From Paucilactobacillus suebicus DSM 5007 = KCTC 3549 (GTDB lineage: Bacteria; Bacillota; Bacilli; Lactobacillales; Lactobacillaceae): a stretch of 64,000 nucleotides of DNA. Shown here piece after piece: positions 17,340 through 28,294 of this stretch. The position numbers and the translations under genes are program-made. Position 1 is the first letter of the stretch; the number at the start of each line of letters is the position of its first letter. Where the stretch lies: the NCBI RefSeq assembly GCF_001434475.1, contig NZ_AZGF01000001.1:1-64000 (forward strand), written 5' to 3'. The notes under the pieces are model-generated. The model saw nothing but the letters and a program-made list of their open reading frames with translations, was not told the origin of the DNA and searched no databases.

Positions 17340-17401
17340 TCAATCTAGACTGATGTAATTGATTCGTAATAGTCACAATCTTTTCTTAAGTTAACTGTTT
17401 A

Positions 17402-20044
17402 CTAATTCAGAAAATCAGCCGCCTGACTTAATGCATCCTCAATACCCGCTGGATTTTTACCACCTGCTTGGGCCAAGTTTGGTCGACCACCACCGCCACC
17501 GCCAATTGACGGAGCAATAGCTTTAATCAAATCTCCAGCTTTAATACCTTGTTTTACCTTTTCATCACTAACTGCCACAAGTAGGTTAGCTTTGCCATCC
17601 ACAGCTGTCGCTATAACAAGAACATCCGATAATTGTTTGCTTCTCCAAGTATCAGCTAGCTGACGCAGTTGTTGCATTCCTGGAACCTTCACTTGCGCAG
17701 CAATTAAAGTACCTTTGCTTGTATCTAAAACATTACCAAACACGTCATTTGCTTGTTGAGAAGTTAACTTACCTTGCAGACTTTCGTTTTGTCTTTCAAG
17801 TTCCTTTATCTGTTCTTGAAGCAACTCAACTTTATGTGGAATTTCTTTTACTTGTGGTGCCTTTAAAATATCAGCAGTCTGTGCCAAAAGTTCTTCTTTT
17901 TCATGAAGCAGATCATATGCGTCACTAGCAGTAACTGCTTCAATTCGGCGCACCCCGGCGCCAACTCCACCTTCAGAAACAATTTTGAAGATTCCAATTT
18001 CGTTCGTGTTTGTTACGTGATCACCACCACAAAATTCAGTGTTAAAGTCGCCAATCTTAACCACACGAACTCGATCACCATACTTCTCGCTAAACAGCGC
18101 AATCGCACCCATTTCTTTGGCAGAATTAATATCAGTTTCCACTGTTTCAATTGGGATCTCACGCCAAATCTGTTCGTTAACCATCTGTTCGACCTTTTTT
18201 AAGTCTTCATCCGTAACCGAGCCAAAATGGTTAAAATCAAACCGCAGATAATGATCCTCAACAAGCGATCCAGCCTGTTGCGTGTGCCCCCCGAGAACAT
18301 TTCTCAATGCTTGGTCGAGCAAGTGAGTTGCAGTATGATTTTTTTCGATTTTGAGATGTCGTGTCCGATCAACAACCAGTTTATAGCGAGCGCCCTTCTT
18401 CAATGGTTTAGACAACTCAACGGTGTGTAAGTTCTGACCATTTGGCGCATGTTGTACATCCGTTACTCGGCCGACTTTAGCACCGTGATTATCAATAATA
18501 TCACCAGTATCCGCAACTTGGCCGCCCATTTCAGCGTAGAATGGTGTTTCACTAAAAATTACGGCACAAAGACCACCATCAGGTTCTGCCGTATCGACAA
18601 TCTGATTATTCTGTGCAACAGCCAGCACTTTACCACCGTCAATCGACAACTGATTGTAACCGACATATTGGCTATCTTCCTTAAAGTCTGTCCATAGATC
18701 ACTTTGAACACCCATCGACTTAGCAGAGCTGCGTGCCTGACGAGCACGATTTTGCTGCTTAGTCATTTCGGCTTCAAAACCAGCTTCATCAATTTCAATA
18801 CCAGCATCTGCAGCATATTCCCGTGTAAGTTCAATTGGAAAACCATAGGTGTCGTATAGTTTGAATGCTGTTGCTCCATCAACTTCGCCGTGATTTGCTT
18901 TCTTCGTGTCATCAATTACTTGGTTTAAAAGGGCCAATCCATCGTTGAGCGTGGCATTAAAGCGGTCCTCTTCAGATTTAATAACTGAAGCAATATAGTC
19001 AGCGTTCTGCAACACTTCTGGATAATAAGATTGCATGATTTCTCCGACAGTTTTGACCATCTCATACAAGAATGCATGATTAATACCAAGCTTCTTACCG
19101 TTAACAACGGCTCTTCTAATCAAACGACGAATTACGTATCCACGACCAACGTTTGAAGGTAATGCACCATCCCCAATGGCAAAAGTAATTGCACGAATAT
19201 GGTCAGCAATAACTTTAAAGGCCACATCATCTTCACTATTATCATTGTATTTTTTTCCATCGCTTAACTGTTCCGTTTGCCTGATCAGGGGTAAAAACAA
19301 ATCAGTTTCAAAGTTGGTACGAGCATGCTGGAAAATCGAAACCATTCGTTCTAATCCCATCCCCGTATCAATATTTTTATGTGGCAGGGGTTCATAGGTA
19401 TCTTCAGGAGTATGGTTATATTGAGAAAATACAATATTCCAAACTTCCAAGTAACGCTCGTTTTCACCACCAGGGTAATTTTCAGGATCATCCTCTGATA
19501 GGTTGTTCATTTCTTGACCACGATCATAAAAAATTTCTGAATCAGGACCTGAAGGACCTTGGCCGATATCCCAAAAATTATCTTCATCTTCATAAATATG
19601 ATCGGCTTTTACACCTAATGACTCCCAAATTTTCCTAGTTTCCTTATCTTTTGGATAAACTGTAATATAAAGTTTTTCTGGATCAAGGCCAAACCACTCA
19701 TCACTTGTTAGCAACTCCCAAGCCCAAGGAATCACTTCTTTTTTAAAGTAATCACCGACGGAAAAATTACCTAACATTTCAAATAACGTGTGATGTCGAG
19801 CGGTCTTACCAACATTTTCAATGTCGTTTGTTCTAATACTCTTTTGGGAACTAGTCAGTCGCGGATTTTCAGGGACCACTGATCCATCAAAATATTTTTT
19901 CATGGTAGCAACACCAGAATTTATCCAAAGCAATGTTGGATCATCTACCGGAACAAGTGATGCACTAGGTTCAATTTTATGTCCGTGTTGTGCAAAAAAA
20001 TCTAAAAACATCTGTCGAATTTCACTACTAGATAGTTCTTTCAT
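17402..20044 (-). CDS. alaS: Alanyl-tRNA synthetase
   Basis: An 880-residue class II synthetase charging tRNA-Ala. Visible parts are the catalytic core starting SSSEIRQMFLDFF, the editing domain with HTATHLLDQALR and FCGGDH (zinc and editing His/Cys), and the C-terminal C-Ala domain with the Gly-rich SIGGGGGGRPNLAQAGG. The length is normal. The frame extends to 20077, but the ATG at 20044 with AAAGG upstream is the expected N-terminus. Expression is controlled by the Ala T-box at 20078-20288 and its own promoter. Confidence 0.97.
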   Translation of the reverse strand: MKELSSSEIRQMFLDFFAQHGHKIEPSASLVPVDDPTLLWINSGVATMKKYFDGSVVPENPRLTSSQKSIRTNDIENVGKTARHHTLFEMLGNFSVGDYFKKEVIPWAWELLTSDEWFGLDPEKLYITVYPKDKETRKIWESLGVKADHIYEDEDNFWDIGQGPSGPDSEIFYDRGQEMNNLSEDDPENYPGGENERYLEVWNIVFSQYNHTPEDTYEPLPHKNIDTGMGLERMVSIFQHARTNFETDLFLPLIRQTEQLSDGKKYNDNSEDDVAFKVIADHIRAITFAIGDGALPSNVGRGYVIRRLIRRAVVNGKKLGINHAFLYEMVKTVGEIMQSYYPEVLQNADYIASVIKSEEDRFNATLNDGLALLNQVIDDTKKANHGEVDGATAFKLYDTYGFPIELTREYAADAGIEIDEAGFEAEMTKQQNRARQARSSAKSMGVQSDLWTDFKEDSQYVGYNQLSIDGGKVLAVAQNNQIVDTAEPDGGLCAVIFSETPFYAEMGGQVADTGDIIDNHGAKVGRVTDVQHAPNGQNLHTVELSKPLKKGARYKLVVDRTRHLKIEKNHTATHLLDQALRNVLGGHTQQAGSLVEDHYLRFDFNHFGSVTDEDLKKVEQMVNEQIWREIPIETVETDINSAKEMGAIALFSEKYGDRVRVVKIGDFNTEFCGGDHVTNTNEIGIFKIVSEGGVGAGVRRIEAVTASDAYDLLHEKEELLAQTADILKAPQVKEIPHKVELLQEQIKELERQNESLQGKLTSQQANDVFGNVLDTSKGTLIAAQVKVPGMQQLRQLADTWRSKQLSDVLVIATAVDGKANLLVAVSDEKVKQGIKAGDLIKAIAPSIGGGGGGRPNLAQAGGKNPAGIEDALSQAADFLN

Positions 20045-20077
20045 TCTTCTTACCTTTACTTTCCGTTTAAAATACAA

Positions 20078-20288
20078 AAACCACCATTGCTAGCAAAGAC
20101 GCCCTGAAGCGCGGTACCACTTTGCTTGCAACGATGGATTTCGTTTACCACTTAATCTCGATAATGCTGAGTCGCATGTGTCCATTTACTTGCTGAGGAG
20201 CACTCCAAACCAACAGTCGTTTTTTTCACCATCCAAAACGTCTCTATAACCAGTTAGTTTTAAAGCATATCTCAGTTAAACCACAAAT
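20078..20288 (-). promoter_or_regulatory. T-box leader of alaS (Ala, specifier GCU)
   Basis: A tRNA-sensing leader on the minus strand. The T-box GTGGTACCGC is at 20111-20120. Competing terminator arms are at 20081-20098 and 20120-20137, followed by a U-tract. The specifier-loop segment is GGAGU-GCU-C next to the stem CTGAG/CTCAG, so GCU (20199-20201) reads Ala. The variable T-box base after TGG is T, matching an A73 discriminator. Uncharged tRNA-Ala should favour antitermination. Confidence 0.92.
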
Positions 20289-20318
20289 ATTATAGTCGAT
20301 ACAGTCTTCATAAGTCAA
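20289..20318 (-). promoter_or_regulatory. alaS promoter
   Basis: TTGACT (20313-20318) and a perfect TATAAT (20289-20294), 18-bp spacer. The -35 box overlaps the stop codon of the upstream helicase gene. Confidence 0.75.
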
Positions 20319-21667
20319 CGCGATGATTTTTTCTTGTTACGTTTAGCCTGTCGCACTTCGTGACGCTTTTCTAGTTTACGCTTCTGACGTTCCTGTTCTG
20401 AAATAGCACCTCGAATTTTTTTCTTGTAACCAGGCTTGACTTTTTTCTTTGTTTTTTTAACAAATCCCTTTAACGTTGGATCAAGTTCTGCTTGCTTCGC
20501 TTTGCGATGATCCCTACGATTTCGATTGTAGGTATCTGCAATTTCACCATTCTTAATTTCTTTTGGTTTAAAAGCAATGCCCATTTTTTCAAGTTCAGAA
20601 ACCTGCTGATCGTTATCCGGTTCGTATAATGTGATTGCTGTTCCAGACATTTTATTGCGTCCCGTTCTGCCAACACGATGAATGAAAAATTCTAGGTCAG
20701 TTGGAATGTCATCGTTGATAACAAGTGATACTCCCTCAATATCAATTCCTCGCGCTGCCAAATCTGTTGCCACAACAAATTGAAAATCTAAATTATGGAT
20801 TTGACGCATCACACGTTTTCTCTCACGTGGGGTCATTCCTCCGTGAATTTTAGCAACCTTGAGATTGTGCTTTAATAAATAATCGGTAATTTCGTCAACT
20901 CTAGTCTTAGTATTCGCAAACACTAACGCTAAATAGGGCTCGCCCATTGTCAACAGTTGGTAGATGATATGTTCTTTACTTTTCCCCTTAGTTGACAATA
21001 ACCAGTTATCAATCGTTGGACTAATCACAGCAGATGAAGGAATTTCTTCAATCACTGGATTACTCATATACTTTTTCAAAAATGGTCTCAATTTTTCAGG
21101 AATTGTAGCTGAAAAGACCAGCATTTGCACATCTTCCGGGAGACTGCCGGCAATTTTATCAACTTGATCCAAGAATCCCATATCCAGAGTCATATCAGCT
21201 TCATCAATTACAAAGTGTTGTGCTTCATGAACATCCAGTGCCTGTTCCTTAATCAAATCCATAATTCTGCCCGGTGTTCCAATCACAATCTGTGGTTGTT
21301 GGCGTGAAAGTTGCTCAATTTGCCTTTTTTTATCCGTCCCGCCAACGTAGTTATGAACAATAATTAAATCATCTGAAAAACCAACAATTTGCTTTGTGGC
21401 ATCATATATTTGGTACGCTAGTTCACGACTAGGCGTTGTAATAACAACCTGAACACTTTTTTTATAAAGTTGTAATCCATCAATCAACGGAAGTAAAAAA
21501 GCATGCGTTTTGCCACTACCGGTTTCAGATTGCCCAACCACGCTATTGTTCTTTCGAATAATTGGAATCAATTTTTCTTGCACTGGTGTTGGGGTGACAA
21601 ATTGCAAATCTTCGAGTGCTTTGTTGATAAACGGCTGAAAGTTATAAGTTGTAAATTTCTCAGTCAT
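20315..21667 (-). CDS. cshB: DEAD-box RNA helicase (CshB-like)
   Basis: A 450-residue ATP-dependent RNA helicase. It has the Q motif (FQPFINKALEDLQF with TPTPVQEKLIP), motif I SETGSGKT, PSRELA, DEAD, SAT, and motif VI HRVGRTGR. A strongly basic tail of about 70 residues, rich in Lys and Arg, resembles CshB, one of the cold-shock helicases of Gram-positives that unwind mRNA and act in ribosome assembly. The ATG at 21667 shares its A with the nrnA stop (TGATG), indicating translational coupling; a TTG one codon earlier is possible. The exact paralogue name is an inference. Confidence 0.93.
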   Translation of the reverse strand: MTEKFTTYNFQPFINKALEDLQFVTPTPVQEKLIPIIRKNNSVVGQSETGSGKTHAFLLPLIDGLQLYKKSVQVVITTPSRELAYQIYDATKQIVGFSDDLIIVHNYVGGTDKKRQIEQLSRQQPQIVIGTPGRIMDLIKEQALDVHEAQHFVIDEADMTLDMGFLDQVDKIAGSLPEDVQMLVFSATIPEKLRPFLKKYMSNPVIEEIPSSAVISPTIDNWLLSTKGKSKEHIIYQLLTMGEPYLALVFANTKTRVDEITDYLLKHNLKVAKIHGGMTPRERKRVMRQIHNLDFQFVVATDLAARGIDIEGVSLVINDDIPTDLEFFIHRVGRTGRNKMSGTAITLYEPDNDQQVSELEKMGIAFKPKEIKNGEIADTYNRNRRDHRKAKQAELDPTLKGFVKKTKKKVKPGYKKKIRGAISEQERQKRKLEKRHEVRQAKRNKKKSSR

Positions 21668-22626
21668 CAATTTTCTCCCTTACTGCTATCCTTAGTTAAT
21701 TGGTCTAATTCACTAATAATTTGGTTGATTTCAGCCTCATCTTTGGCCTTGGCACCACTTGCCAATGGATGACCACCACCATCATGAAGCTTAGCAACCT
21801 CGTTGATGGGATCAGTCTTAGAACGCAAGCGCACACGGTATGTGCCATCATCTTGTTGAACAAAAATCGCCCATAACTTAACGTCTTTAATTTTTCCTGG
21901 AATAGGAACAACTCCTGACGTTCCAGCTTCCTTCAAATCAAACTTGGCTAAAACATCCTTAGTCAGTTTTAAGTACGCTGCACCATGATCTAAAATTGTT
22001 AAATTTTCATACACGTACGCAGATAATCGAGCAACTGGAAGGCTCAGTTCGTTTTCATGCTGACCAATTGCCGCATTATCTGCACCCAAATCCATTAAGC
22101 CAGCAACAACACGCATTGTATGAGACGTTGTCGCTGGGTACAAATAACGACCTGTATCACCAATAATGCCCGCTAACAAAGCGTGGGCCGCATGCTTAGG
22201 TAATGTAAGTTCGTCACTGAATTTTTCATAAAAATCGTAAATTAATTCAGAAGAACTCGAGGCCTCGGGTTCTACCCACATGATGTCACCGAATGGTTCA
22301 TCATTTGGATGGTGATCAATCTTAATCAGTTCTGCACCCTGATCAAAGCGGCGATCATCAATTCTAGGAGCATTAGCAGTATCGACAACAATGACCAATG
22401 CATCATCAAATTCCGCATTGTCTATTTCGTCCATTTCACCAATCCAGTCGAAACCTAGAATATGTTTTCCCACAACGTGGATTGTTTTATATGGAAATGA
22501 AGCCCTTAAAATTTCTGCCAGCCCAATTTGTGATCCAATTGCATCTGGATCAGGGCGTTGATGACGATGAATAATAATTTTTGAATATTTTTTTATTTGT
22601 TTAAAAATTTCGTCCATTTCGTTCAT
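21667..22626 (-). CDS. nrnA: DHH phosphoesterase NrnA (oligoribonuclease / pAp phosphatase)
   Basis: A 319-residue DHH/DHHA1 protein. Motifs seen are RPDPDAIGSQ, VDTANAPRID, DHHPND and the C-terminal DHHA1 glycine motif GGGHPLASGA. NrnA degrades short oligoribonucleotides (including pGpG and pApA) and converts pAp to AMP in Bacillus. It is coupled to the downstream helicase gene by a one-base overlap, a natural pairing of RNA unwinding and RNA turnover. The ATG at 22626 follows AAGGGAC. A promoter lies at 22672-22700. Confidence 0.95.
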   Translation of the reverse strand: MNEMDEIFKQIKKYSKIIIHRHQRPDPDAIGSQIGLAEILRASFPYKTIHVVGKHILGFDWIGEMDEIDNAEFDDALVIVVDTANAPRIDDRRFDQGAELIKIDHHPNDEPFGDIMWVEPEASSSSELIYDFYEKFSDELTLPKHAAHALLAGIIGDTGRYLYPATTSHTMRVVAGLMDLGADNAAIGQHENELSLPVARLSAYVYENLTILDHGAAYLKLTKDVLAKFDLKEAGTSGVVPIPGKIKDVKLWAIFVQQDDGTYRVRLRSKTDPINEVAKLHDGGGHPLASGAKAKDEAEINQIISELDQLTKDSSKGEN

Positions 22627-22671
22627 AATAAAGTGTCCCTTCTAGTATGGATCTTACGTAAACCGTTCCTT

Positions 22672-22700
22672 AGTATACAGGTTATGATCCTGACTTTCAA
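22672..22700 (-). promoter_or_regulatory. nrnA-helicase operon promoter
   Basis: TTGAAA (22695-22700) and TATACT (22672-22677), 17-bp spacer, immediately downstream of the dinB stop codon. Confidence 0.7.
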
Positions 22701-22718
22701 ACGCTGAAAATCTCGTTA

Positions 22719-23840
22719 TTAACTACGGTTCCATAATGGTAGTGTAATGTTTTCAAAAAGTAACGGATCAAGATTGGTAACCGTAATTCCAAGTAATCGG
22801 ACCGAACTTTGTTCATGATTTAGTTCGTCCCTCAAAGAATTCGCAGCTCCAAATAATGTTTCAGCATTATTTTCAAAGTAATCAACTTGGGTCAATCGTT
22901 TAGTAATTGTCGTAAAATCCTGATAACGCACCTTCAAAACGACCGTTTTACCATGTTTTTGATTTCTTTTCAAAGTTTCTACAACTAACCCGGCCAAATA
23001 GCGTAATTGATTTGTTATTTCTTCATCACTGGTTAACGCCTTATTATAAGTACGTTCCTTGCCAATTGATTTACGATCGCGTTGATATTCGACAGGGCGG
23101 TCGTCAATCCCCCTCACTCGTCGATAAAGTGTGTAACCAAGTTTACCAAATGATTGCATTAATTCTGCTTCGCTTCGATCAAACAAATCCTGTCCGTTCA
23201 TGATCCCTATATCATGCATTCTAGGAACCGTCTTTTTACCAACACCTCGAAACTTTTCAATTGTCAGTCGCATCAAAAATTCATGTACATCCGATGGATT
23301 AATAATAGTAACACCAACAGGTTTGCAGTAATCAGATGCTAATTTGGCCAAAAACTTGTTGTAAGAAATCCCGGTTGAGCACGTTAAATGAACTTTATCA
23401 TATATTTCCGCTTGCATCTGATGAGCTAATTGAACGGTATTTTTAATTTTTGGCTTATTTTCTGTTACATCTAAATATGCCTCATCCAAAGCCACATATT
23501 CAATTTTATCGGTGTATTCATGAAAAATTTGATGAATCTGGTTAGAAATTTCACGATAATGAGGAAAATCAGGTGTTTTAAAAACTGCTTTGGGTGCTAA
23601 TTTAAGCGCTTCTTGCGCACTCATCGCGGAATGCACACCAAATGCACGAGCCACGTAGTTAGCAGTTGTTACAACGCCATGACCACCATTTTTTCGTGGA
23701 TCATGTGCAATTACTAATGCTTGGTCACGTAATTCAGGATGATCACGCATTTCAATGGACGCATAAAATGCATCCATATCGATATGAATAATATTTCTAG
23801 AAGCATCGACCTTTAATTGTTCGGTCAAGTAATCCACCAT
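22719..23840 (-). CDS. dinB: DNA polymerase IV
   Basis: A 373-residue Y-family translesion polymerase. Catalytic acidic residues are in IDMDAFYAS (about residue 20) and DEAYLDVT (about 118), with the little-finger domain at about 245-355. No C-terminal beta-clamp motif is obvious to me. The frame is open to 23894, across the upstream terminator; the ATG at 23840 has GGGGG six bases upstream and is chosen over the ATG at 23846. No LexA box is visible upstream, unlike recA in this window, so SOS control is not supported. Confidence 0.95.
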   Translation of the reverse strand: MVDYLTEQLKVDASRNIIHIDMDAFYASIEMRDHPELRDQALVIAHDPRKNGGHGVVTTANYVARAFGVHSAMSAQEALKLAPKAVFKTPDFPHYREISNQIHQIFHEYTDKIEYVALDEAYLDVTENKPKIKNTVQLAHQMQAEIYDKVHLTCSTGISYNKFLAKLASDYCKPVGVTIINPSDVHEFLMRLTIEKFRGVGKKTVPRMHDIGIMNGQDLFDRSEAELMQSFGKLGYTLYRRVRGIDDRPVEYQRDRKSIGKERTYNKALTSDEEITNQLRYLAGLVVETLKRNQKHGKTVVLKVRYQDFTTITKRLTQVDYFENNAETLFGAANSLRDELNHEQSSVRLLGITVTNLDPLLFENITLPLWNRS

Positions 23841-23857
23841 AATCATCCCCCTATCGT

Positions 23858-23905
23858 CAAAAAAACACAGCCCGATTTCAGTCAATGAAATCAACCTGTG
23901 TTTTT
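23858..23905 (-). terminator. Terminator after yajC
   Basis: On the minus strand AAAAACACAG and CTGTGTTTTTTT pair around an inner TTTCA/TGAAA hairpin, 8 bp after the yajC stop. It separates the mutS-to-yajC run from dinB. Confidence 0.85.
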
Positions 23906-23912
23906 AATTTAA

Positions 23913-24317
23913 TTACTTAGCTTCTTCGTCCTTTGATTCAGCATCATCGCTAGCTGCATCATCAGCACTTTCCTCAGAAAAATCATCAGCTGATTCACTT
24001 GTTTCTTCAGCAGATTCTGATTCAGCGACTGGAGTGGTAGTTGCTGGCTGGTTGGCATCAGGTCTAACAACTGATGCAATAGCACTTAAATCAAAAGTAA
24101 GGTAAATACCTTCACAGTCTAATGTAACTGTGCGTTTGGCTGAGTTAACTTCATCAACGACACCATGAAGACGACCAATTGTAATCACTTCATCGCCCTT
24201 TGATAACTGACTAACCATATCTTGGTGTTGCTTTCTTTGTCTCTGTTGAGGTCTGATCATCAAGAAATACATGATGGCAATCATACCTACAATAACAATA
24301 ATTCCTGAGTAGTTCAT
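23913..24317 (-). CDS. yajC: Preprotein translocase accessory subunit YajC
   Basis: A 134-residue YajC. It has one membrane helix (about residues 4-20), then the conserved MIRPQQRQRKQHQDMV motif and a small SH3-like domain (GDEVITIGRLHGVV). An unusually long acidic tail (about 95-134) rich in Glu, Asp, Ser and Ala follows, as is common in lactobacilli. YajC associates with SecDF and SecYEG. It is the last gene of the ruvAB-queA-tgt-yajC run, 68 bp after tgt. Confidence 0.94.
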   Translation of the reverse strand: MNYSGIIVIVGMIAIMYFLMIRPQQRQRKQHQDMVSQLSKGDEVITIGRLHGVVDEVNSAKRTVTLDCEGIYLTFDLSAIASVVRPDANQPATTTPVAESESAEETSESADDFSEESADDAASDDAESKDEEAK

Positions 24318-24385
24318 CTACATTGACACCCTTTCAAATTTGCTAACTATAACTGTATCAAAAATCACACTAAATTGCCAATGGA

Positions 24386-25534
<1,149 letters not shown>

Positions 25535-25549
25535 CTACCCTTCGTAATA

Positions 25550-26587
25550 TTACTTGATAAACATTGCATCCCCAAAACTAAAGAAACGATACTTTTCTTC
25601 AATCGCGTGTTTGTACGCATTGAGAATTGTATCACGTCCAGTAAATGAAGCAACTAACATGACTAATGTTGACTTTGGTAAATGAAAGTTTGTAATAAAT
25701 GCATCGACAACTTTCCAGTCATATCCTGGCTTAATAAAAATATCCGTCCAGCCTGAATCAGCCTTGATTTCACCGTTGAATTTCGTGCCAATTGTTTCCA
25801 ACGTGCGAATTGATGTTGTACCTGTTGCTACAATTCTGCCACCGTTCTTCCGAACGTCATTCAACACTTTAGCTGACTCTTCATCCAACCGATAAAATTC
25901 GCTGTGCATTTTGTGGTCTTCAATTTTTTCTTCATCAACCGGTCTGAACGTTCCCAAGCCAACATGTAAAGTTAAGTAAACAAGTTTAATCCCCTTGTCT
26001 TCCACTTTTTGCAATAGCTCCTTAGTCCAGTGTAATCCGGCTGTAGGAGCAGCGGCTGAACCATTCTCCTTAGCATAAACCGTTTGATAACGTTCTGGAT
26101 CATCAAGCTTTTCCTTGATATATGGTGGTAACGGTGTTTCTCCAAGTTTCTCCAAAATTTCCAAGAAAATTCCATCATAATGAAACTCAATCATGCGGCC
26201 ACCATGTTCAAGTTCTTCCGTAACTGTGGCAGTTAATTCACCATCGCCGAACTTAATTACCGTGCCTGGTCGAATTCTTTTGGCAGGCTTTACTAATGTT
26301 TCCCATGTGTCACCTTCAGTGTTGTTCAGTAGTAATACTTCAACATGACCGCCAGTGTCTGGCTTGATGCCATATAGGCGTGCAGGCATAACACGTGAAT
26401 TATTCATTACTACTGCGTCGCCTTCATGCAATTGATCAATAATATTATAAAAATGTTTGTCTTCCATTTCACCGGTTTTGTGGTCTAAAACCAATAGACG
26501 AGATGCATCTCGTTCCTTAATTGGTGTCTGAGCAATTAGCTCATGTGGTAAATCATAGTCAAAATCATCAACAGTCAGTTCAGTCAT
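25550..26587 (-). CDS. queA: S-adenosylmethionine:tRNA ribosyltransferase-isomerase
   Basis: A 345-residue QueA that converts preQ1-tRNA to epoxyqueuosine-tRNA using the ribosyl moiety of SAM. Signatures include [14 protein letters not shown] with [10 protein letters not shown] at the N-terminus, the central APTAGLHWT, and [14 protein letters not shown] near the end. The ATG at 26587 overlaps the ruvB stop by one base (TAATG), so translation is coupled. No final queuosine reductase gene (queG or queH) is in this window. Confidence 0.97.
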   Translation of the reverse strand: MTELTVDDFDYDLPHELIAQTPIKERDASRLLVLDHKTGEMEDKHFYNIIDQLHEGDAVVMNNSRVMPARLYGIKPDTGGHVEVLLLNNTEGDTWETLVKPAKRIRPGTVIKFGDGELTATVTEELEHGGRMIEFHYDGIFLEILEKLGETPLPPYIKEKLDDPERYQTVYAKENGSAAAPTAGLHWTKELLQKVEDKGIKLVYLTLHVGLGTFRPVDEEKIEDHKMHSEFYRLDEESAKVLNDVRKNGGRIVATGTTSIRTLETIGTKFNGEIKADSGWTDIFIKPGYDWKVVDAFITNFHLPKSTLVMLVASFTGRDTILNAYKHAIEEKYRFFSFGDAMFIK

Positions 26588-27606
26588 TATTTTTCTCCTC
26601 TTTTATCTGGATATTCTAATCCTAAATGAGTATAGGCAGCCTGAGTGGCAACCCGTCCGCGCGGTGTCCTACTTAAAAAGCCAATTTGAAGTAGATAAGG
26701 CTCATACATCTCTGCAATTGTATTTGCCTCCTCACCAATATTAGCCGCTAATGTGTTTAGTCCAACGGGTCCTCCACCATAGTAATTAATAATGGTCGTC
26801 AATAATTTATTATCGACTTCATCCAAGCCACGTTGATCAACTCTAAGCATTGTTAACGCAGACGATACAATCCCCTTATCAATTGAATCATGTCCACCAA
26901 CTTGGGCAAAATCACGAACTCGCTTAAATAATCGATTAGCAATTCTGGGTGTTCCGCGTGAGCGCAAAGCTAACTCCTTTGCCCCAGCCGTTTCAATCTC
27001 GGCATTAAATATGCCAGCGGTTCGCTTAACAATCTGTTCCAACTCAGCGGGCTCATAATAGTTCATATGTTCAACAATACCAAAGCGATCGCGTAATGGT
27101 GCTGATAAAACGCCTGCCCGCGTTGTCGCTCCGATCAGTGTGAATGGTGGTAACGGAAAATGAACTGGATGTGCAGTTGGTCCCTGTCCAACCACAATAT
27201 CGATATAATAATCTTCCATAGCTGAATATAGCATTTCCTCAACAATTTTAGGTAACCGATGAATTTCATCGATGAATAGCACATCACCGGCCTCTAACTC
27301 ATTCAAAAGTGCAACTAAATCTCCGGGCTTTTCAATTGCTGGTCCACTAGTCGTTTTGATATTAACGTGCATTTCATTGGCAATCACCATCGCCAAAGTT
27401 GTTTTACCTAATCCAGGTGGGCCATAAAGCAAGACATGATCTAATGCTTCCTCACGTTCACTGGCAGCCTTGATGTATACCGATAATTCACGTTTAATTC
27501 TTGATTGACCAATATACTCACTCAGCAAGCGGGGCCTTAAAGAAACCTCAAGAGACTCCTCTTGCTCATCATTGGTTTGCGAAGACATAATTTGATCGTC
27601 ATCCAT
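26587..27606 (-). CDS. ruvB: Holliday junction helicase RuvB
   Basis: A 339-residue AAA+ motor of the RuvAB branch-migration complex. It has Walker [13 protein letters not shown] (about residue 61), Walker [10 protein letters not shown], sensor GATTRAG, the arginine-finger region RDRFGI, and a C-terminal winged helix (SRTPRGR). The ATG at 27606 has AGGAGGGG upstream. It lies 16 bp after ruvA. Confidence 0.98.
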   Translation of the reverse strand: MDDDQIMSSQTNDEQEESLEVSLRPRLLSEYIGQSRIKRELSVYIKAASEREEALDHVLLYGPPGLGKTTLAMVIANEMHVNIKTTSGPAIEKPGDLVALLNELEAGDVLFIDEIHRLPKIVEEMLYSAMEDYYIDIVVGQGPTAHPVHFPLPPFTLIGATTRAGVLSAPLRDRFGIVEHMNYYEPAELEQIVKRTAGIFNAEIETAGAKELALRSRGTPRIANRLFKRVRDFAQVGGHDSIDKGIVSSALTMLRVDQRGLDEVDNKLLTTIINYYGGGPVGLNTLAANIGEEANTIAEMYEPYLLQIGFLSRTPRGRVATQAAYTHLGLEYPDKRGEK

Positions 27607-27622
27607 TCAAGTCCCCTCCTTC

Positions 27623-28219
27623 CTACTTAGTTAGCATTACCAGTCCTTGTCTCAGATAATCATCCGTAGTTGTCGTTGAAAGTTTTCTCAACTGCTTAGC
27701 AACCTTTTGAACTTCTTTTTCTCTATAACCAAGAGCACTCAATGCTGCCAATGCATCTGCTAATTCAGGCTGATCATTAGTAGTTTTTTGAGGTGTATTA
27801 AACAAATCTGGTTCATTAAGCTGCTTAATTTTATCCTTCAGGTCCAAGATAATTTGTGAAGCAGTCTTTTTACCAATTCCCGGGAATTTTGTTAAATAAG
27901 CAACATCGTTACCAGCAATAGCATTGATTAGACCGCTATGATCAGTATTTGCTAAAATTGCCAATGCACTTTTGGGCCCAATACCAGAAACATTAATGAG
28001 TTTTTCAAATAGCTCTTTTTCTTCCTGATCATAGAATCCATACAAAGCGATATCGTTATCACGAACCGCTTGGTATACAAAGATTCGAACGGTTTGTTCA
28101 CGACTTTCCTGATATCTATATGGATTTGCCGTCATTAACTTGTAGCCAACACCATTAACATCAATCACTACAAAACTAGGATTGACTATTGTGACATAGC
28201 CTTCAAAATATTCAAACAC
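27623..28219 (-). CDS. ruvA: Holliday junction-binding protein RuvA
   Basis: A 198-residue RuvA with the N-terminal OB-fold (starting MFEYFEGYV), tandem helix-hairpin-helix motifs ([13 protein letters not shown] and [12 protein letters not shown]) and the C-terminal RuvB-binding domain. It targets RuvB to four-way junctions. A possible extended -10 promoter (28253-28261) precedes it, but read-through from mutSL is also likely because there is no terminator in the 75-bp gap. Confidence 0.97.
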   Translation of the reverse strand: MFEYFEGYVTIVNPSFVVIDVNGVGYKLMTANPYRYQESREQTVRIFVYQAVRDNDIALYGFYDQEEKELFEKLINVSGIGPKSALAILANTDHSGLINAIAGNDVAYLTKFPGIGKKTASQIILDLKDKIKQLNEPDLFNTPQKTTNDQPELADALAALSALGYREKEVQKVAKQLRKLSTTTTDDYLRQGLVMLTK

Positions 28220-28252
28220 TGGTTATTCCCACCTTTTTTATGCATCTTTCTA

Positions 28253-28261
28253 ATTGTATCA
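28253..28261 (-). promoter_or_regulatory. Candidate ruvA extended -10 element
   Basis: TGATACAAT on the minus strand, 33 bp before ruvA, with no clear -35. Confidence 0.4.
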
Positions 28262-28294
28262 TATGAAAACACAGCGACCTAACCATTATTACAA

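Noticed and set aside
28079-28105. LexA-like CGAAC...GTTC inside ruvA
   Set aside because: The half-site spacing is off by one base and it lies within coding sequence, so it is not a credible operator.
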